Shown: positions 22,116 to 31,473, counted from the stretch's first letter. The stretch is DNA of 64,000 nucleotides from Archaeoglobaceae archaeon (GCA_027028145.1 JALVJV010000023.1:62001-126000); one strand, 5' to 3'. The notes: a model not told the origin generated them from the sequence alone. Numbers and translations: made by a program.

Positions 22116-24142
22116 TCAGACGGGTTTTGCTTGCAATCTTATTGGTGTTGTCCGTAGGAGTCGCAAAGGCGTCCAACAATTTTCACGTCGTAATATTGGG
22201 AGACAACAAGCTTCATCCCGGTGAAGAGACATATATAACTCTTCTCATCGAGAACGAGGGAATTGTAAGCGGATTTTACTTGAACGAAAGCACGGCACCA
22301 GCTTTACAACTGATAACTACGGCTAAAGATCTCAGAGTTAAAATCAACGACGAATTCGTTCCGATTAAGGTTGAATCAGCCAATCCGTTTTTGATAGGTG
22401 ATCTACCGGCTGGAAGAGTCGCAAAGGCTGTTTTTAAGGTCAGAGTTGACGAAAACGCCAAGATGGGAGAATACAGGATTCCCGTAGAATTGAGATATAC
22501 GAGCGTTAGATACGAGAAAGCCAACGGCGGTGTGATAATAACCTATTCCGAAAACGATTGTGATACGGAATACGTAACGGTAAACGTAACCAAAAAGGAC
22601 TACGATTTCGCCGTTATAAGAGTCAACGCGAATTTAAAAACCAACGGCGAGGGATCGGTTGAAGTTACGATCGAGAACACCGGACTATACGAGATGCGCA
22701 ATGCTGTTCTAATACTGAACGCCACGCCTCCGCTGGTGGTTAATCCCAAAGCGATGTCCGTTTATCTCGGCAATTTAAGTCCCGGAGATGTTGCCAAAGC
22801 CGAATTTAAGGTCTACGTCTCCGAAGGTGCGCTGAATCAAACTTATCCAGCCACTCTCGTTTTAAGATTCAAAACCACCGGAGATATACCAAAGATACTG
22901 ACAAGGCAGATCGGATTGAAGGTTGTAAGGGAAACGACTTTCGAAATCCTATCCGTTAAAAGCCTCATAACCGCTCCGAAAACGATTCCGAAGCAATACG
23001 GTATACAGCAAGGCATGCAACAGAAGTTCCCGTTCATCCAAATGCAAACACGAGACGATGCCCAAACGATCACGATACCTACGAGGGGTTTTGTTGAGGT
23101 CGAGATTAAAGCCGAAAAAACAATGAACGATGCGGTAGCCGTGCTAACATTCGATACTCCTCTAATTCAAGCCGAAAACGAACCCTACTTGGGCAACCTT
23201 AAGAGAGGAGAAACGAGGATCGTTCTATTTTACATAAGAGATTCGGCCCCCGTCGGAACATACGGAGCCAGCTTACTATTGAGATACAAAAACGCGCTCG
23301 GAGATGATGTCGTAAGCGAGAGGCATTACGTTGAAGTCACGGTAACTTCGTCCAGTCCTATCAAAATAGACAGAATAGAAACTAAAAACGTCGGAGTCGG
23401 AATGAAAGGTAGCGTTACGATTCAGCTGAGCGGGAGGGATGTCAGAGACCTCAGCCTCTACCTCGTATCTCCTGATCCAACCATAACCCCCATCAGCCCG
23501 GCATACTTCGTGGGAGACCTCGGCGTAAAGCGGGCAACTTTCAGACTTTACATTTCCGGAGATGCGGTAAGCGGGACTCACAAGCTATACTTAATAGAGA
23601 GATTCGACTTCGGAGATGCAAAGGATCTGGTCAGCGTTGAATCATTTCCGATAGTAGTAAAACCCAAGATTGCATACTTCGAAGTAGTATCGATTAAGAG
23701 CGAGCTTTATCCGGACGAAACGGGAAACGTTGAAGTGGTCGTGAAAAACATAGGCAGTCTCACAGTTTACAACGCGGTTGTGGAGCTTGAACTCAGCCCG
23801 CCATTGACGATAGCCGGCGGAAGTTCTTTAAGTAGCTTAATAGGAAAATCCCAGCCGGGATTATACTTCGTAGGAACTCTGAAACCGAATCAGACCGCAG
23901 TTGCAAAATTCAAGGTTGACGTAAGCAAAGATGCGGGAGCGGGCTACTATCCGGTGAACATAGTGATCGAATACTACGACAGCCAAGGATACAGGCATGT
24001 ATCGAGTCCCATAACTGCATCTGTCGAAGTTAGGGAAAAACCGCTGATAACACCTCTAATGGCTACGTCGATAGCTTTGGCGATAACAGGCTTAGCGATT
24101 GCCGTTGCATTCGTAAGGAGGGCTAAACGTGGAAAGGGTTAA
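22112..24142 (+). CDS. Secreted, membrane-anchored multi-domain protein (COG1361, S-layer-like)
   Basis: 676 residues with a signal peptide (RRVLLAILLVLSVGVAKA), a long extracytoplasmic region made of four or five similar Ig/CARDB-like units, and a C-terminal transmembrane segment (MATSIALAITGLAIAVAFV) with a basic tail. Each unit has a phrase like VEVTIENTGLYEMRNAVLIL, LGNLSPGDVAKAEFKV, and (G)xYxxxLxxRYxD/N; units are visible near residues 20-140, 150-260, 325-410, 420-505 and 515-640. These COG1361 proteins often accompany archaeal exporters and may act as surface adaptors. It overlaps both neighbours, indicating tight coupling with PadR and the exporter. Confidence 0.85.
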   Translation: MIRRVLLAILLVLSVGVAKASNNFHVVILGDNKLHPGEETYITLLIENEGIVSGFYLNESTAPALQLITTAKDLRVKINDEFVPIKVESANPFLIGDLPAGRVAKAVFKVRVDENAKMGEYRIPVELRYTSVRYEKANGGVIITYSENDCDTEYVTVNVTKKDYDFAVIRVNANLKTNGEGSVEVTIENTGLYEMRNAVLILNATPPLVVNPKAMSVYLGNLSPGDVAKAEFKVYVSEGALNQTYPATLVLRFKTTGDIPKILTRQIGLKVVRETTFEILSVKSLITAPKTIPKQYGIQQGMQQKFPFIQMQTRDDAQTITIPTRGFVEVEIKAEKTMNDAVAVLTFDTPLIQAENEPYLGNLKRGETRIVLFYIRDSAPVGTYGASLLLRYKNALGDDVVSERHYVEVTVTSSSPIKIDRIETKNVGVGMKGSVTIQLSGRDVRDLSLYLVSPDPTITPISPAYFVGDLGVKRATFRLYISGDAVSGTHKLYLIERFDFGDAKDLVSVESFPIVVKPKIAYFEVVSIKSELYPDETGNVEVVVKNIGSLTVYNAVVELELSPPLTIAGGSSLSSLIGKSQPGLYFVGTLKPNQTAVAKFKVDVSKDAGAGYYPVNIVIEYYDSQGYRHVSSPITASVEVREKPLITPLMATSIALAITGLAIAVAFVRRAKRGKG

Positions 24143-25625
24143 TCCATGGCTCTCCTTACTACCCGTCGCCTTGGGACTTTTCATGGTTATAATAGACGCA
24201 AGCGTTTTGAATGTGGCACTGCCGAGCATAGCTCAGGAGTTCAAAGCTACGGCGACGGATGTAGAATGGATACTGAACGCATACACGATAACTTTGGTCA
24301 TACTCCTGATTCCGTTCGGCAGGATAGGAGATATGGTGCGAAGGGATCTTCTCTACTGCGTCGGAATGTCGGTATTCGTAATCGGGAGCTACCTCTGTGC
24401 CCAGTCTTGGAACGTAACCGTCTTTATAATTTTTAGGGTTATTCAGGCTGTGGGCGGTGCGATAATTTCTGGAAACGCCGTTGCTATGCTCGCTGAACTG
24501 TTTCCTCCGGGCAAAAGAGGAACCGCGATGGGCGTTCAGTCGATCATAATAGCTACGGGCTTCAGCCTCGGCCCCGTTTTGGGAGGGTGGCTAACTACAA
24601 ACCTAAGCTGGCACTGGGTTTTTTACATAAACATACCGGTGGGAATAATTTCCGTCATTTTGGGGCTGACGCTACTTCCGGCTTTAGGTGAAGGCGTAAG
24701 GGAGCCAATAGATGTCGTAGGCGTTGTTCTGCTCGCGATAGGACTCGGATTTCTCACCCTTGGCTTAATAAAAGGTCAAGAATGGGGATGGGATTCGGAA
24801 AAGACCGTAGCAAGCTTTGTAATATCCATTCCTTATTTGATCGCGTTCGTAGTTAGGGAGCTGACATATGAGCATCCCATCCTCGACTTGAGCTTATTTA
24901 AAATAAGGAATTACAGTGTATGCGTGATTTCCCTCTTCTTCATGTTCATGGGTCTCTCCCTTTCGATGTTTCTGTTGCCCTTCTTCCTTCAGGGAATAAA
25001 GGGGCTTACGGCAGAAGAAGCCGGTATATGGGTTCTACCGATATCTATACTAAACACGATAGTTGCCCCGTTAGCCGGAAGGTTGAGCGATAGGATAAAT
25101 CCGAAGATAACGATGTGCGTAGGGCCAATTCTTTTTGCGACCTCACTCTACCTTCTGAGCCATCTGAAGATAAACGTCAGATTTTGGGATCTCGCTCCCA
25201 TTTTAGCGATGCTCGGAACGGGAATGGGACTGGTAATGGCTCCGGCGATGAACGTCATGATAACCGCAGTTCCTCCGCAAAAAGCCGGTATGGCAAGCGG
25301 AACCATCAGAACGTTTAATACGCTCGCCCAAGCGATGGGCGTTGCGTTTGGAGGAGTTCTGTTTACTGGAAAGATGAACGAACTCATACCCAACTACGGA
25401 AACCAGCTTCCGAATCCTTTGCAAATTAAGATGCTCGGAATCCTTGCGATGAAAGGTTTCGGAGCACCACTCGTGCTGATAGTCGAAGCATTCATGAGGA
25501 GCTTCAGACACGTCTTCGTGAGCGCGATACCGTTAATAGCCGTTGGTTTCATCGTCATTCTGCTTTTCCTTAGAGGTGAAGAGCACTTAAAGATAGTTAA
25601 AGAGTCCGCATTCATGGTGGCTTAG
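24129..25625 (+). CDS. MFS exporter, DHA2 (14-TM drug:H+ antiporter) family
   Basis: 498 residues from a GTG start inside the end of the preceding gene (14-bp overlap). DHA2 signatures are the N-terminal LGLFMVIIDASVLNVALPSIAQEF (motif D1), LIPFGRIGDMVRR (motif A), FRVIQAVGGAIISGNAVAML (motif B) and GFSLGPVLGGWL (motif C). About fourteen hydrophobic segments are present. It exports amphipathic or toxic compounds using the proton gradient. Control by the PadR protein of the same operon is expected; the substrate is unknown. Confidence 0.92.
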   Translation: MERVNPWLSLLPVALGLFMVIIDASVLNVALPSIAQEFKATATDVEWILNAYTITLVILLIPFGRIGDMVRRDLLYCVGMSVFVIGSYLCAQSWNVTVFIIFRVIQAVGGAIISGNAVAMLAELFPPGKRGTAMGVQSIIIATGFSLGPVLGGWLTTNLSWHWVFYINIPVGIISVILGLTLLPALGEGVREPIDVVGVVLLAIGLGFLTLGLIKGQEWGWDSEKTVASFVISIPYLIAFVVRELTYEHPILDLSLFKIRNYSVCVISLFFMFMGLSLSMFLLPFFLQGIKGLTAEEAGIWVLPISILNTIVAPLAGRLSDRINPKITMCVGPILFATSLYLLSHLKINVRFWDLAPILAMLGTGMGLVMAPAMNVMITAVPPQKAGMASGTIRTFNTLAQAMGVAFGGVLFTGKMNELIPNYGNQLPNPLQIKMLGILAMKGFGAPLVLIVEAFMRSFRHVFVSAIPLIAVGFIVILLFLRGEEHLKIVKESAFMVA

Positions 25626-25684
25626 TTTCAGGGCTGGAACTACTCATCATCTTTAAATCAGATACGGCCGCATTCATCATCCGT
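25624..25684 (-). ncRNA. Box C/D sRNA F, predicted 16S rRNA guide
   Basis: Minus strand, all boxes perfect: C ATGATGA (25680-25674), guide atgcggccgtat (12 nt), D' CTGA (25661-25658), 7-nt spacer, C' ATGATGA (25650-25644), guide gtagttccagcc (12 nt), D CTGA (25631-25628). A TATA-like GTTTTATC on the minus strand (25706-25713) lies about 27 bp upstream. The D' guide is complementary to TACGGCCGCA, which from memory is conserved in small-subunit rRNA just before the central pseudoknot region (E. coli about 890). The D guide target GGCTGGAACTAC was not identified. It overlaps the last bases of the exporter gene. Confidence 0.93.
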
Positions 25685-25838
25685 AAGGGTTGTAGGAACA
25701 CAACAGATAAAACTTTTGGCAAACTGAGTGGTAGATGCATTGTTTACACCGCCCAATTCCCGAGAACCTATGACCTACCGTTTGGATCTTTCGTCTCAAA
25801 ACGAATGTATTTTATAATCATTAATTCCACAACATTTG

Positions 25839-27074
25839 ATGATCGATGGCTTGCCCACTCTCGACGATGTAGATTACGACGGTAAAAGCGTCCTGCTCAG
25901 ACTCGATATAAACGCTCCCATAGTCAATTCTACGATATTGGACACGACGCGTTTTGAAAGTCACGTTCCGACTCTCAAGGATCTTGAGGATTCGAAGGTC
26001 GTGATTCTCGCCCACCAAAGCAGACCGGGTAAGAAGGATTTTACGACGCTCGAAATTCACGCTAAGGTTCTGTCCGAGCTTTTGGGGAGGGAGGTAGTAT
26101 ATCTCGACGAAATATTCAGCAGTCGCGTTACGGAGAAGATAAAGAACATGGATGTAGGAGAGGTCGTATTGCTCGAAAACGTCCGATTCTACTCAGAGGA
26201 GCAACTTAAGAGAAGTGCGGAAGAGCACGCTACTTCTCATATGGTGAGAAAGCTGAAGGATTACTTCGATCTATACGTAAACGATGCTTTTTCGGCTTGT
26301 CATAGAGCTCACGCTTCTTTAGTCGGCTTCCCTCCCGTTTTACCTTCCGTAGTTGGTAGGCTCGTTGAGAAGGAAGTTTTCGCTCTCTCTAAAGCTCTGA
26401 AGAGCGAGGGGAGAAAGGTTTTTATCTTGGGTGGAGCAAAGATCGAAGATGCTGTTAAGGTGATGAAGAACGTTCTAACTAAGGGAATCGCAGAGAAAGT
26501 TATTCTAACGGGAGTCGTAGCCAACTACTTCCTCATGCTCGCCGGAAAGGACATCGGCGATATAAACCGAAAGGTGGTTGAGGAAAACAAGGAGGGCGTA
26601 GACGACAGGGAGATGATCGAACTCTATAACAGATTCAAAGACAAGATAGTTTTGCCGGTGGATGTCGGAGTGGAGATCAACGGTGTCAGGAAGGATATTC
26701 CACTGGACAAATTCGATGGAAAAGCGAAGATAATGGACATAGGTATTGAGACGATATCAATGCTCTCCGAGGAGATTCCGAAGTATGACATCGCCGTGAT
26801 AAATGGCCCAGCAGGAGTGTTCGAAGACGAAAGGTTCACGTTGGGAACGTTCGAGATACTCAAAGCCGTATCCAAAGCGAAATATTCGGTAGTCGGAGGA
26901 GGTCACATATCAACGGCCGCAAGGATGACCGGAATCGACAAGAAGATGGATCACGTTTCCGTAGCTGGAGGTGCATGCATAAGGTTCCTGAGCGGTGAGA
27001 AGTTAATCGCTTTGGAGGTTATCAAAGAGTATTGGGAGAAGAAGTGGAGTAAGGTTGTGGGAAAGAAATCTTGA
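25839..27074 (+). CDS. pgk: Phosphoglycerate kinase
   Basis: 411 residues from the ATG at 25839; TATA-like ATTTTATAATC (25808-25820) lies about 25 bp upstream, so the mRNA is leaderless or nearly so. Motifs: VLLRLDINAPI (substrate-binding start, Asn for the usual Asp/Asn pair), LAHQSRPGKKD, VNDAFSACHRAHASLVG, and the C-terminal nucleotide loop YSVVGGGHISTAARMTG. The enzyme interconverts 1,3-bisphosphoglycerate and 3-phosphoglycerate with ATP, here most likely for gluconeogenesis. It is monocistronic. Confidence 0.95.
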   Translation: MIDGLPTLDDVDYDGKSVLLRLDINAPIVNSTILDTTRFESHVPTLKDLEDSKVVILAHQSRPGKKDFTTLEIHAKVLSELLGREVVYLDEIFSSRVTEKIKNMDVGEVVLLENVRFYSEEQLKRSAEEHATSHMVRKLKDYFDLYVNDAFSACHRAHASLVGFPPVLPSVVGRLVEKEVFALSKALKSEGRKVFILGGAKIEDAVKVMKNVLTKGIAEKVILTGVVANYFLMLAGKDIGDINRKVVEENKEGVDDREMIELYNRFKDKIVLPVDVGVEINGVRKDIPLDKFDGKAKIMDIGIETISMLSEEIPKYDIAVINGPAGVFEDERFTLGTFEILKAVSKAKYSVVGGGHISTAARMTGIDKKMDHVSVAGGACIRFLSGEKLIALEVIKEYWEKKWSKVVGKKS

Positions 27075-27310
27075 CTTTGCTTTAATACTTTCCACTAATA
27101 TTTCCCAGTAAGTATAAAAGCCTGAATAACAAAAATAATCACAGTAGAAATTTCAAGAAGCTTAAAGCTCAAAATCGACAAAGATAGTCTAAAGCTTTAT
27201 TTAAACGAAATACACTTATGGATCTTTTATTAAAAAGATTAAACTCAAAGTCCGTAATGGTATTAACTTATACAATATTTAAATAATTTTTTAATAATTT
27301 TTTAAGTTTT
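27075..27310. other. AT-rich intergenic region, no gene seen
   Basis: About 235 bp of very AT-rich sequence with several poly-T/poly-A runs (27226-27310) between pgk and the vapC remnant. It probably contains the pgk terminator; no RNA boxes or ORFs are convincing. Confidence 0.5.
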
Positions 27311-27710
27311 CTATTGTAGTATTTCAACATCAAAATTCTCGTGAACCCGCTTTATCATTTCAAAATCTCTATCCAAAGTTAGCAACTTTTCTCTATTTCG
27401 TATACAGACTGCCAAAATAATTATATCAGCATCGCTAATACTTAAACCTTCAGCTTTAAGCTTAGCCCAAATTATAGAAGCAATCTTAGCATCTTCGGAT
27501 GTAAACGGCACGATCGAAATGTCTGAAAATAGATCAAGCAAGATACTCAGTTCTTTGTTTCTTGTCAGTTTTACGTATATTGCACCCCTAAGCAATTCGT
27601 AAACACTTACAGAAGTTACCTTAACTTACTCATCGATCTTATTTTTAATATTCTCGAAGAACTCTTTATCCTTATAAAATTTGTAGAACTATGGATGTGC
27701 CAAATATCAA
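27311..27710 (-). pseudogene. vapC: Decayed VapC (PIN-domain toxin)
   Basis: Reading from a TTG at 27710 gives LIFGTSIVLQIL followed by stop codons. Shifting frame recovers FYKDKEFFENIKNKIDE, an in-frame TAA, then KVTSVSVYELLRGAIYVKLTRNKEL... which continues to the end as an intact PIN C-terminus (ISDADIIILAVCIRNREKLLTLDRDF). So at least one frameshift and one stop break the gene. The first catalytic Asp of the PIN triad (normally in xDTSxxI) is Gly (GTSIVL). The 27595-27311 piece alone could be expressed but lacks the N-terminal active-site part. Confidence 0.82.
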
Positions 27711-27922
27711 GTTTCCTCACCTCAAATTTCTTCCTTTCATTCATCACGATCTCAAACAGATCGCTCTCCGAAAGTTTTCCAGCAACTCTTTCAAAAACAT
27801 CTAAAGATTTTGTCTTTTCTTTCCTCTATTAGTCTTAATATATCATCTGAAAACGATTCTCCTTCTTTCTTCAACCTTAGCAGTTTTTCGTAAACCTCAT
27901 CCCTCACCATTATATTCCTCAT
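27711..27922 (-). pseudogene. vapB: Decayed VapB-type antitoxin
   Basis: From the ATG at 27922 the frame reads MRNIMVRDEVYEKLLRLKKE, GESFSDDILRLIEERKDKI, then FRCF and a stop. Moving one frame near 27815-27825 continues the family text KTKSLDVFERVAGKLSESDLFEIVMNERKKFEVRK. This is the archaeal antitoxin that precedes PIN toxins. A single indel in an A-rich run explains the break. The adjacent toxin is also broken, so the whole addiction module is dead. Confidence 0.8.
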
Positions 27923-27938
27923 ACATGAATGCATGTAT
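27921..27938. promoter_or_regulatory. Inverted repeat at the vapB start (old operator)
   Basis: ATACATG (27921-27927) and CATGTAT (27932-27938) form a perfect palindrome with a 4-bp centre. It overlaps the vapB start codon on the minus strand, the place where VapB autoregulatory sites are found. The site survives although the genes it served are broken. Confidence 0.6.
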
Positions 27939-28040
27939 GTGTAGACAATATATGAATTCCGTTATCTCAGCTTGATGAAAGAAAAAATTATTAATTTTAA
28001 TAAAAATAAAATTAGAATTCAAAAATAAATTTCAATATCA

Positions 28041-31000
28041 TCACCCACACCTCGTAAATCCGCAAACTCTGCAGGTTTCGCATCCTTCCGAATACTCAAG
28101 AATGTTGCCGCATTCGGGGCAAGGAGTGCCGAGTCTTCCTTTCTTTTCTTCTTTGAATTCCTTAAACTCGGTTAGCGGCTTGACTTTCTTGGCATCTCCC
28201 CTCAAATACCTCTCCAAGGCTTTTGCTATTCCGTCCGCACAAGAAGTAACCATCTCTCCCTCGTCAAATCCAACCGACGGACATCTGATCCCTCTAAGCT
28301 GATCTATTATCGCCTCCGGGCTAACACCGCTCCTCAAAGCTATGGAGATCAGTCTACCTATGGCTTCGGTCTGCGAAGCAAAACAACTTCCACTCTTGCC
28401 CAAGTGAACGAAGACCTCCGCCAACCCGTAATCGTCTTCGTTTATCGTAACAAACAACGATCCGCAACCTGTTTTGATCCTAATGGTTTTGCCGGATGTA
28501 ACTTTGGGACGAGGTCTCGGCTCTACGAACCTCCTAAGTTTTTCTGTCTTCTTAGTAACCAAAACCTGCTCTTCTCTGCTACCATCCCTGTAAACCGTAA
28601 CGCCTTTGCATCCAAGCTCGTAAGCCGTCAAAAATACATTGGCAACGTCCTCTTTCGTTGCATGGTTCGGTAAATTTACGGTTTTAGCCACCGCGTTATC
28701 AACGTATTTCTGGAACGCCGCCTGCATTCTCACGTGCCAGCTCCAGTGAATGTCCAAAGCGCATTTGAACACCCTCCTTATTTCCTCCGGCAGTTCCTTC
28801 ATTTCCTGAATGCTACCCTCCTCGGCGATCTTTGCGATAAGTTCGTCGCTGTACAATCCCATCTCTCTTAGGGTTTCCTCAAAAACCGGGTTGATCTCGA
28901 AGAACTCCTCCCCATTCAGTATGTGCGTTCTCTTATAGGCTAAGGCGTAAACCGGTTCAATACCACTGCTACATCCCGCTATAATGCTGATCGTGCCGGT
29001 AGGAGCTATTGAAGTCGTGGTTGCGTTTCTCATCTTTATGCCCTTCTTTTCCCAGACGCTACCCTTCCAATTCGGGAATACCCCCCTTTCCTCAGCTAAA
29101 GCTTGCGAAGCTTTGTGAGATTCCGACTGAATGAACGACATCAGCCTTTCAGCCAACTGCAAGGCATCTTCACTGTCATACGGAATCTTGAGTTTGAACA
29201 ATAGGTCAGCCCAGCCCATTACGCCCAATCCGATCTTTCTATTCGCCTTCGTCATCTTTTCGATCTCGGGAATTGGATAGCTGTTTACATCTATGACGTT
29301 GTCCAAAAACCTAACAGCCAACCAGACTACTTCCTTAAGCTTATCCCAGTCTATATCTTTCCCTTTCACGAATTTTGAGACGTTTATACTTCCCAAATTG
29401 CAAGATTCGTATGGAAGGAGCGGAAGTTCGCCACAGTTGTGAACTACAAAGCCGTTTGCATCGAACGCATGGATTTCCCTGACGTGGGCATCGTAAACCT
29501 CATCATATCCTTCGAATTCTATAGACTCCACAGTTGCAACGAACCTCGTTCTGTTCGACTTTCGTTTGTAGCTCGTAATTAGTTTTTCAAGCTTCTCTGC
29601 TTTTTCAACATCGCCGAACCCGATCTTTCTATAGAACTCAAAAACGTCTTCGTTTGAGATAACAAGCTCGTGCTGAGCTTTAATATTATACTCCTTCAGA
29701 CCACCCCTGCCATCGGGAAGCTTTTGCTTTCCAGCCTTTCTCCTGTTTTTGTAGATCCTTGAATAGATTCCTAATCTCAGAAGCATCCTCTGAACAGCTT
29801 TGAGAATCCCCAGATCGCTCTGAGATAGTCTTATGCTGATACCCTTCTTCTGCGAACCTTGAACTGATCCATCAGCGTCGAACAATCCTCTCAAAAATCC
29901 GATGTAAAAGTCCTTAGATGCTTTTTCGATCTCCGGTGTGATAGCTTTTCCATTGGGCATCAATCTTCTCGCAAGCTTTGTTATGTAGGCTGTTCTGTAT
30001 TCGTTTCTTCTCTTTATCCAGCCTTTGAAGTCCTTTCTATGCGGGAACGAGCAAGCGGACTGGTAAGCTATTTCCCTGATCGATCTTGCACCTCTACCAT
30101 CACCATAAACTGAAAGAATAGCCTTTTCTTTGGTTATCGTTCCATCCCCTAAAAGCAAACCCATTAAATATCCTTCCTTCTTGCTATACTTCCCATTCCA
30201 GCCTTCAAATTCCCTGTGATTGTTCAAAACGACCTTATCTCCAGGCTTGAGATTGCAAGCTTTAACCCACTCCGTCTCAAGCACATATCTCGTCATCCTC
30301 TTTACCTTCAAAATCGGATGGTCAGCTGTGAGTTTTAATTCAAAGCCCTCCTTCGTCTTAAGCCTGTAAACTTTCCTAATACCAGTAAAGAAGAAACCGC
30401 CACTTTCATATTTTCGTCCGTTCACAACGGCAACGAACCTCCTGCCAATTAGATCCTTAACCTGCCTTGGACCTTCGGCAGTCATTATCCATGTATCAGC
30501 GGTAACGCAAGGATTCGTAGCTTCGATTTTTCCGACATGAGGAGTAGGATTGTATTTATTTATTGTATCTATAAAAATCATTCCCGGTTCACCGTTTCTC
30601 CAAGCTCCTTCGACTATCAAATCGAATATCTTCTTTGCGGGAATCTTTCTAACTACCTTCCCAGTTCTCGGATTTATAAGCTCGATCTCACCGTCGTTCT
30701 TGAGTGCCTCCATAAAATCGTCCGTAATCGCAACGCTGATGTTGAAGTTTCTGAGCACACCTTCCTCCCACTTCGCCTTTATGAACTCTTCTATGTCGGG
30801 ATGGTGGACGCTTAAAACGCCCATGTTCGCTCCCCTTCTCTTCCCACCCTGCTTTATCTGCTCCGTAGCACAGTCGAAGATTTTCATGAATGAAACGGGT
30901 CCGCTTGCCACTCCTTTGGTCGATCTTACTATGTCTCCCTTCGGTCTTAAACGGGAAAAGCTAAAACCAGTGCCTCCCCCACTCTTTTGCACTTTAGCCA

Positions 31001-31313
31001 TGTCCCAAAGCGCTTTAAAGATCCCGTCTATAGAGTCCTCAATCGGAATAACGAAACAAGCGGAAAGCTGGTTTAGCTCAGTCCCGGCATTCATCAAAGT
31101 GGGGGAATTTGGTAAAAACAGCTGTTCATCCATTATTTTAAAAAACTTCTTTGCCATTTCACCCGGATTTCCGCCGTATAACTCCTCAGCTTTGGCTATC
31201 GCGTTTGCAACCCTCCAAAGCATCTGCTCGGGGGTTTCTATGATATTACCCTCGTTATCTTTCAGCAGATACCTCTTTTTCAGCACGATCTCAGCCGTTT
31301 TAGTTAGCTTCAT
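28041..31313 (-). CDS. nrdJ: Ribonucleoside-diphosphate reductase, adenosylcobalamin-dependent (class II), with intein
   Basis: About 1090 residues; the ATG at 31313 is chosen because GGGGTG precedes it by a suitable distance (a GTG lies three codons earlier). Removing the 358-residue intein leaves about 732 residues, the normal NrdJ length. Extein motifs: FLPNSPTLMNAGTELNQLSACFV (with the redox Cys), GGGTGFSFSRLRP, NRKIGLGVMGWADLL, the post-intein CGELPLLPYESCNLGSINV, and TTTSIAPTGTISIIAGCSSGIEP. The C-terminus CPECGNILEYSEGCETCRVCGFTRCG is a zinc-ribbon-like tail with redox cysteines. It converts ribonucleotides to deoxyribonucleotides using B12 and needs no oxygen. Confidence 0.93.
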   Translation of the reverse strand: MKLTKTAEIVLKKRYLLKDNEGNIIETPEQMLWRVANAIAKAEELYGGNPGEMAKKFFKIMDEQLFLPNSPTLMNAGTELNQLSACFVIPIEDSIDGIFKALWDMAKVQKSGGGTGFSFSRLRPKGDIVRSTKGVASGPVSFMKIFDCATEQIKQGGKRRGANMGVLSVHHPDIEEFIKAKWEEGVLRNFNISVAITDDFMEALKNDGEIELINPRTGKVVRKIPAKKIFDLIVEGAWRNGEPGMIFIDTINKYNPTPHVGKIEATNPCVTADTWIMTAEGPRQVKDLIGRRFVAVVNGRKYESGGFFFTGIRKVYRLKTKEGFELKLTADHPILKVKRMTRYVLETEWVKACNLKPGDKVVLNNHREFEGWNGKYSKKEGYLMGLLLGDGTITKEKAILSVYGDGRGARSIREIAYQSACSFPHRKDFKGWIKRRNEYRTAYITKLARRLMPNGKAITPEIEKASKDFYIGFLRGLFDADGSVQGSQKKGISIRLSQSDLGILKAVQRMLLRLGIYSRIYKNRRKAGKQKLPDGRGGLKEYNIKAQHELVISNEDVFEFYRKIGFGDVEKAEKLEKLITSYKRKSNRTRFVATVESIEFEGYDEVYDAHVREIHAFDANGFVVHNCGELPLLPYESCNLGSINVSKFVKGKDIDWDKLKEVVWLAVRFLDNVIDVNSYPIPEIEKMTKANRKIGLGVMGWADLLFKLKIPYDSEDALQLAERLMSFIQSESHKASQALAEERGVFPNWKGSVWEKKGIKMRNATTTSIAPTGTISIIAGCSSGIEPVYALAYKRTHILNGEEFFEINPVFEETLREMGLYSDELIAKIAEEGSIQEMKELPEEIRRVFKCALDIHWSWHVRMQAAFQKYVDNAVAKTVNLPNHATKEDVANVFLTAYELGCKGVTVYRDGSREEQVLVTKKTEKLRRFVEPRPRPKVTSGKTIRIKTGCGSLFVTINEDDYGLAEVFVHLGKSGSCFASQTEAIGRLISIALRSGVSPEAIIDQLRGIRCPSVGFDEGEMVTSCADGIAKALERYLRGDAKKVKPLTEFKEFKEEKKGRLGTPCPECGNILEYSEGCETCRVCGFTRCG
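29436..30509 (-). mobile_element. Intein with LAGLIDADG homing endonuclease, in nrdJ
   Basis: 358 residues, C272 to N629 of the precursor numbered from the upstream GTG. Block A is CVTADTWIM with Cys1 after ATNP; block B is LTADHPIL with the catalytic His; the endonuclease helices are YLMGLLLGDGTI (residue 385 region) and FLRGLFDADGSV (residue 476 region); block G is NGFVVHNC, ending His-Asn followed by Cys+1 (C630). All splicing residues are intact, and the Asp of both LAGLIDADG motifs is present, so splicing and homing both look possible. It splits the reductase in its conserved active-site region before CGELPLLPYE. Confidence 0.95.
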
Positions 31314-31473
31314 ACCTAGCACCCCGATTTAACTTTGTTTATTATGTTTTTTAGACTTCTACGTTGCAGTCGAAGACGGCTGAATTTCGTGTTCCATCGA
31401 AGTATATTTCAAAACGAGTTTTCGCCAACTTCAAACCCTAAAACTTATATCTCTCCCCAAAAGCTTTGAAGTT

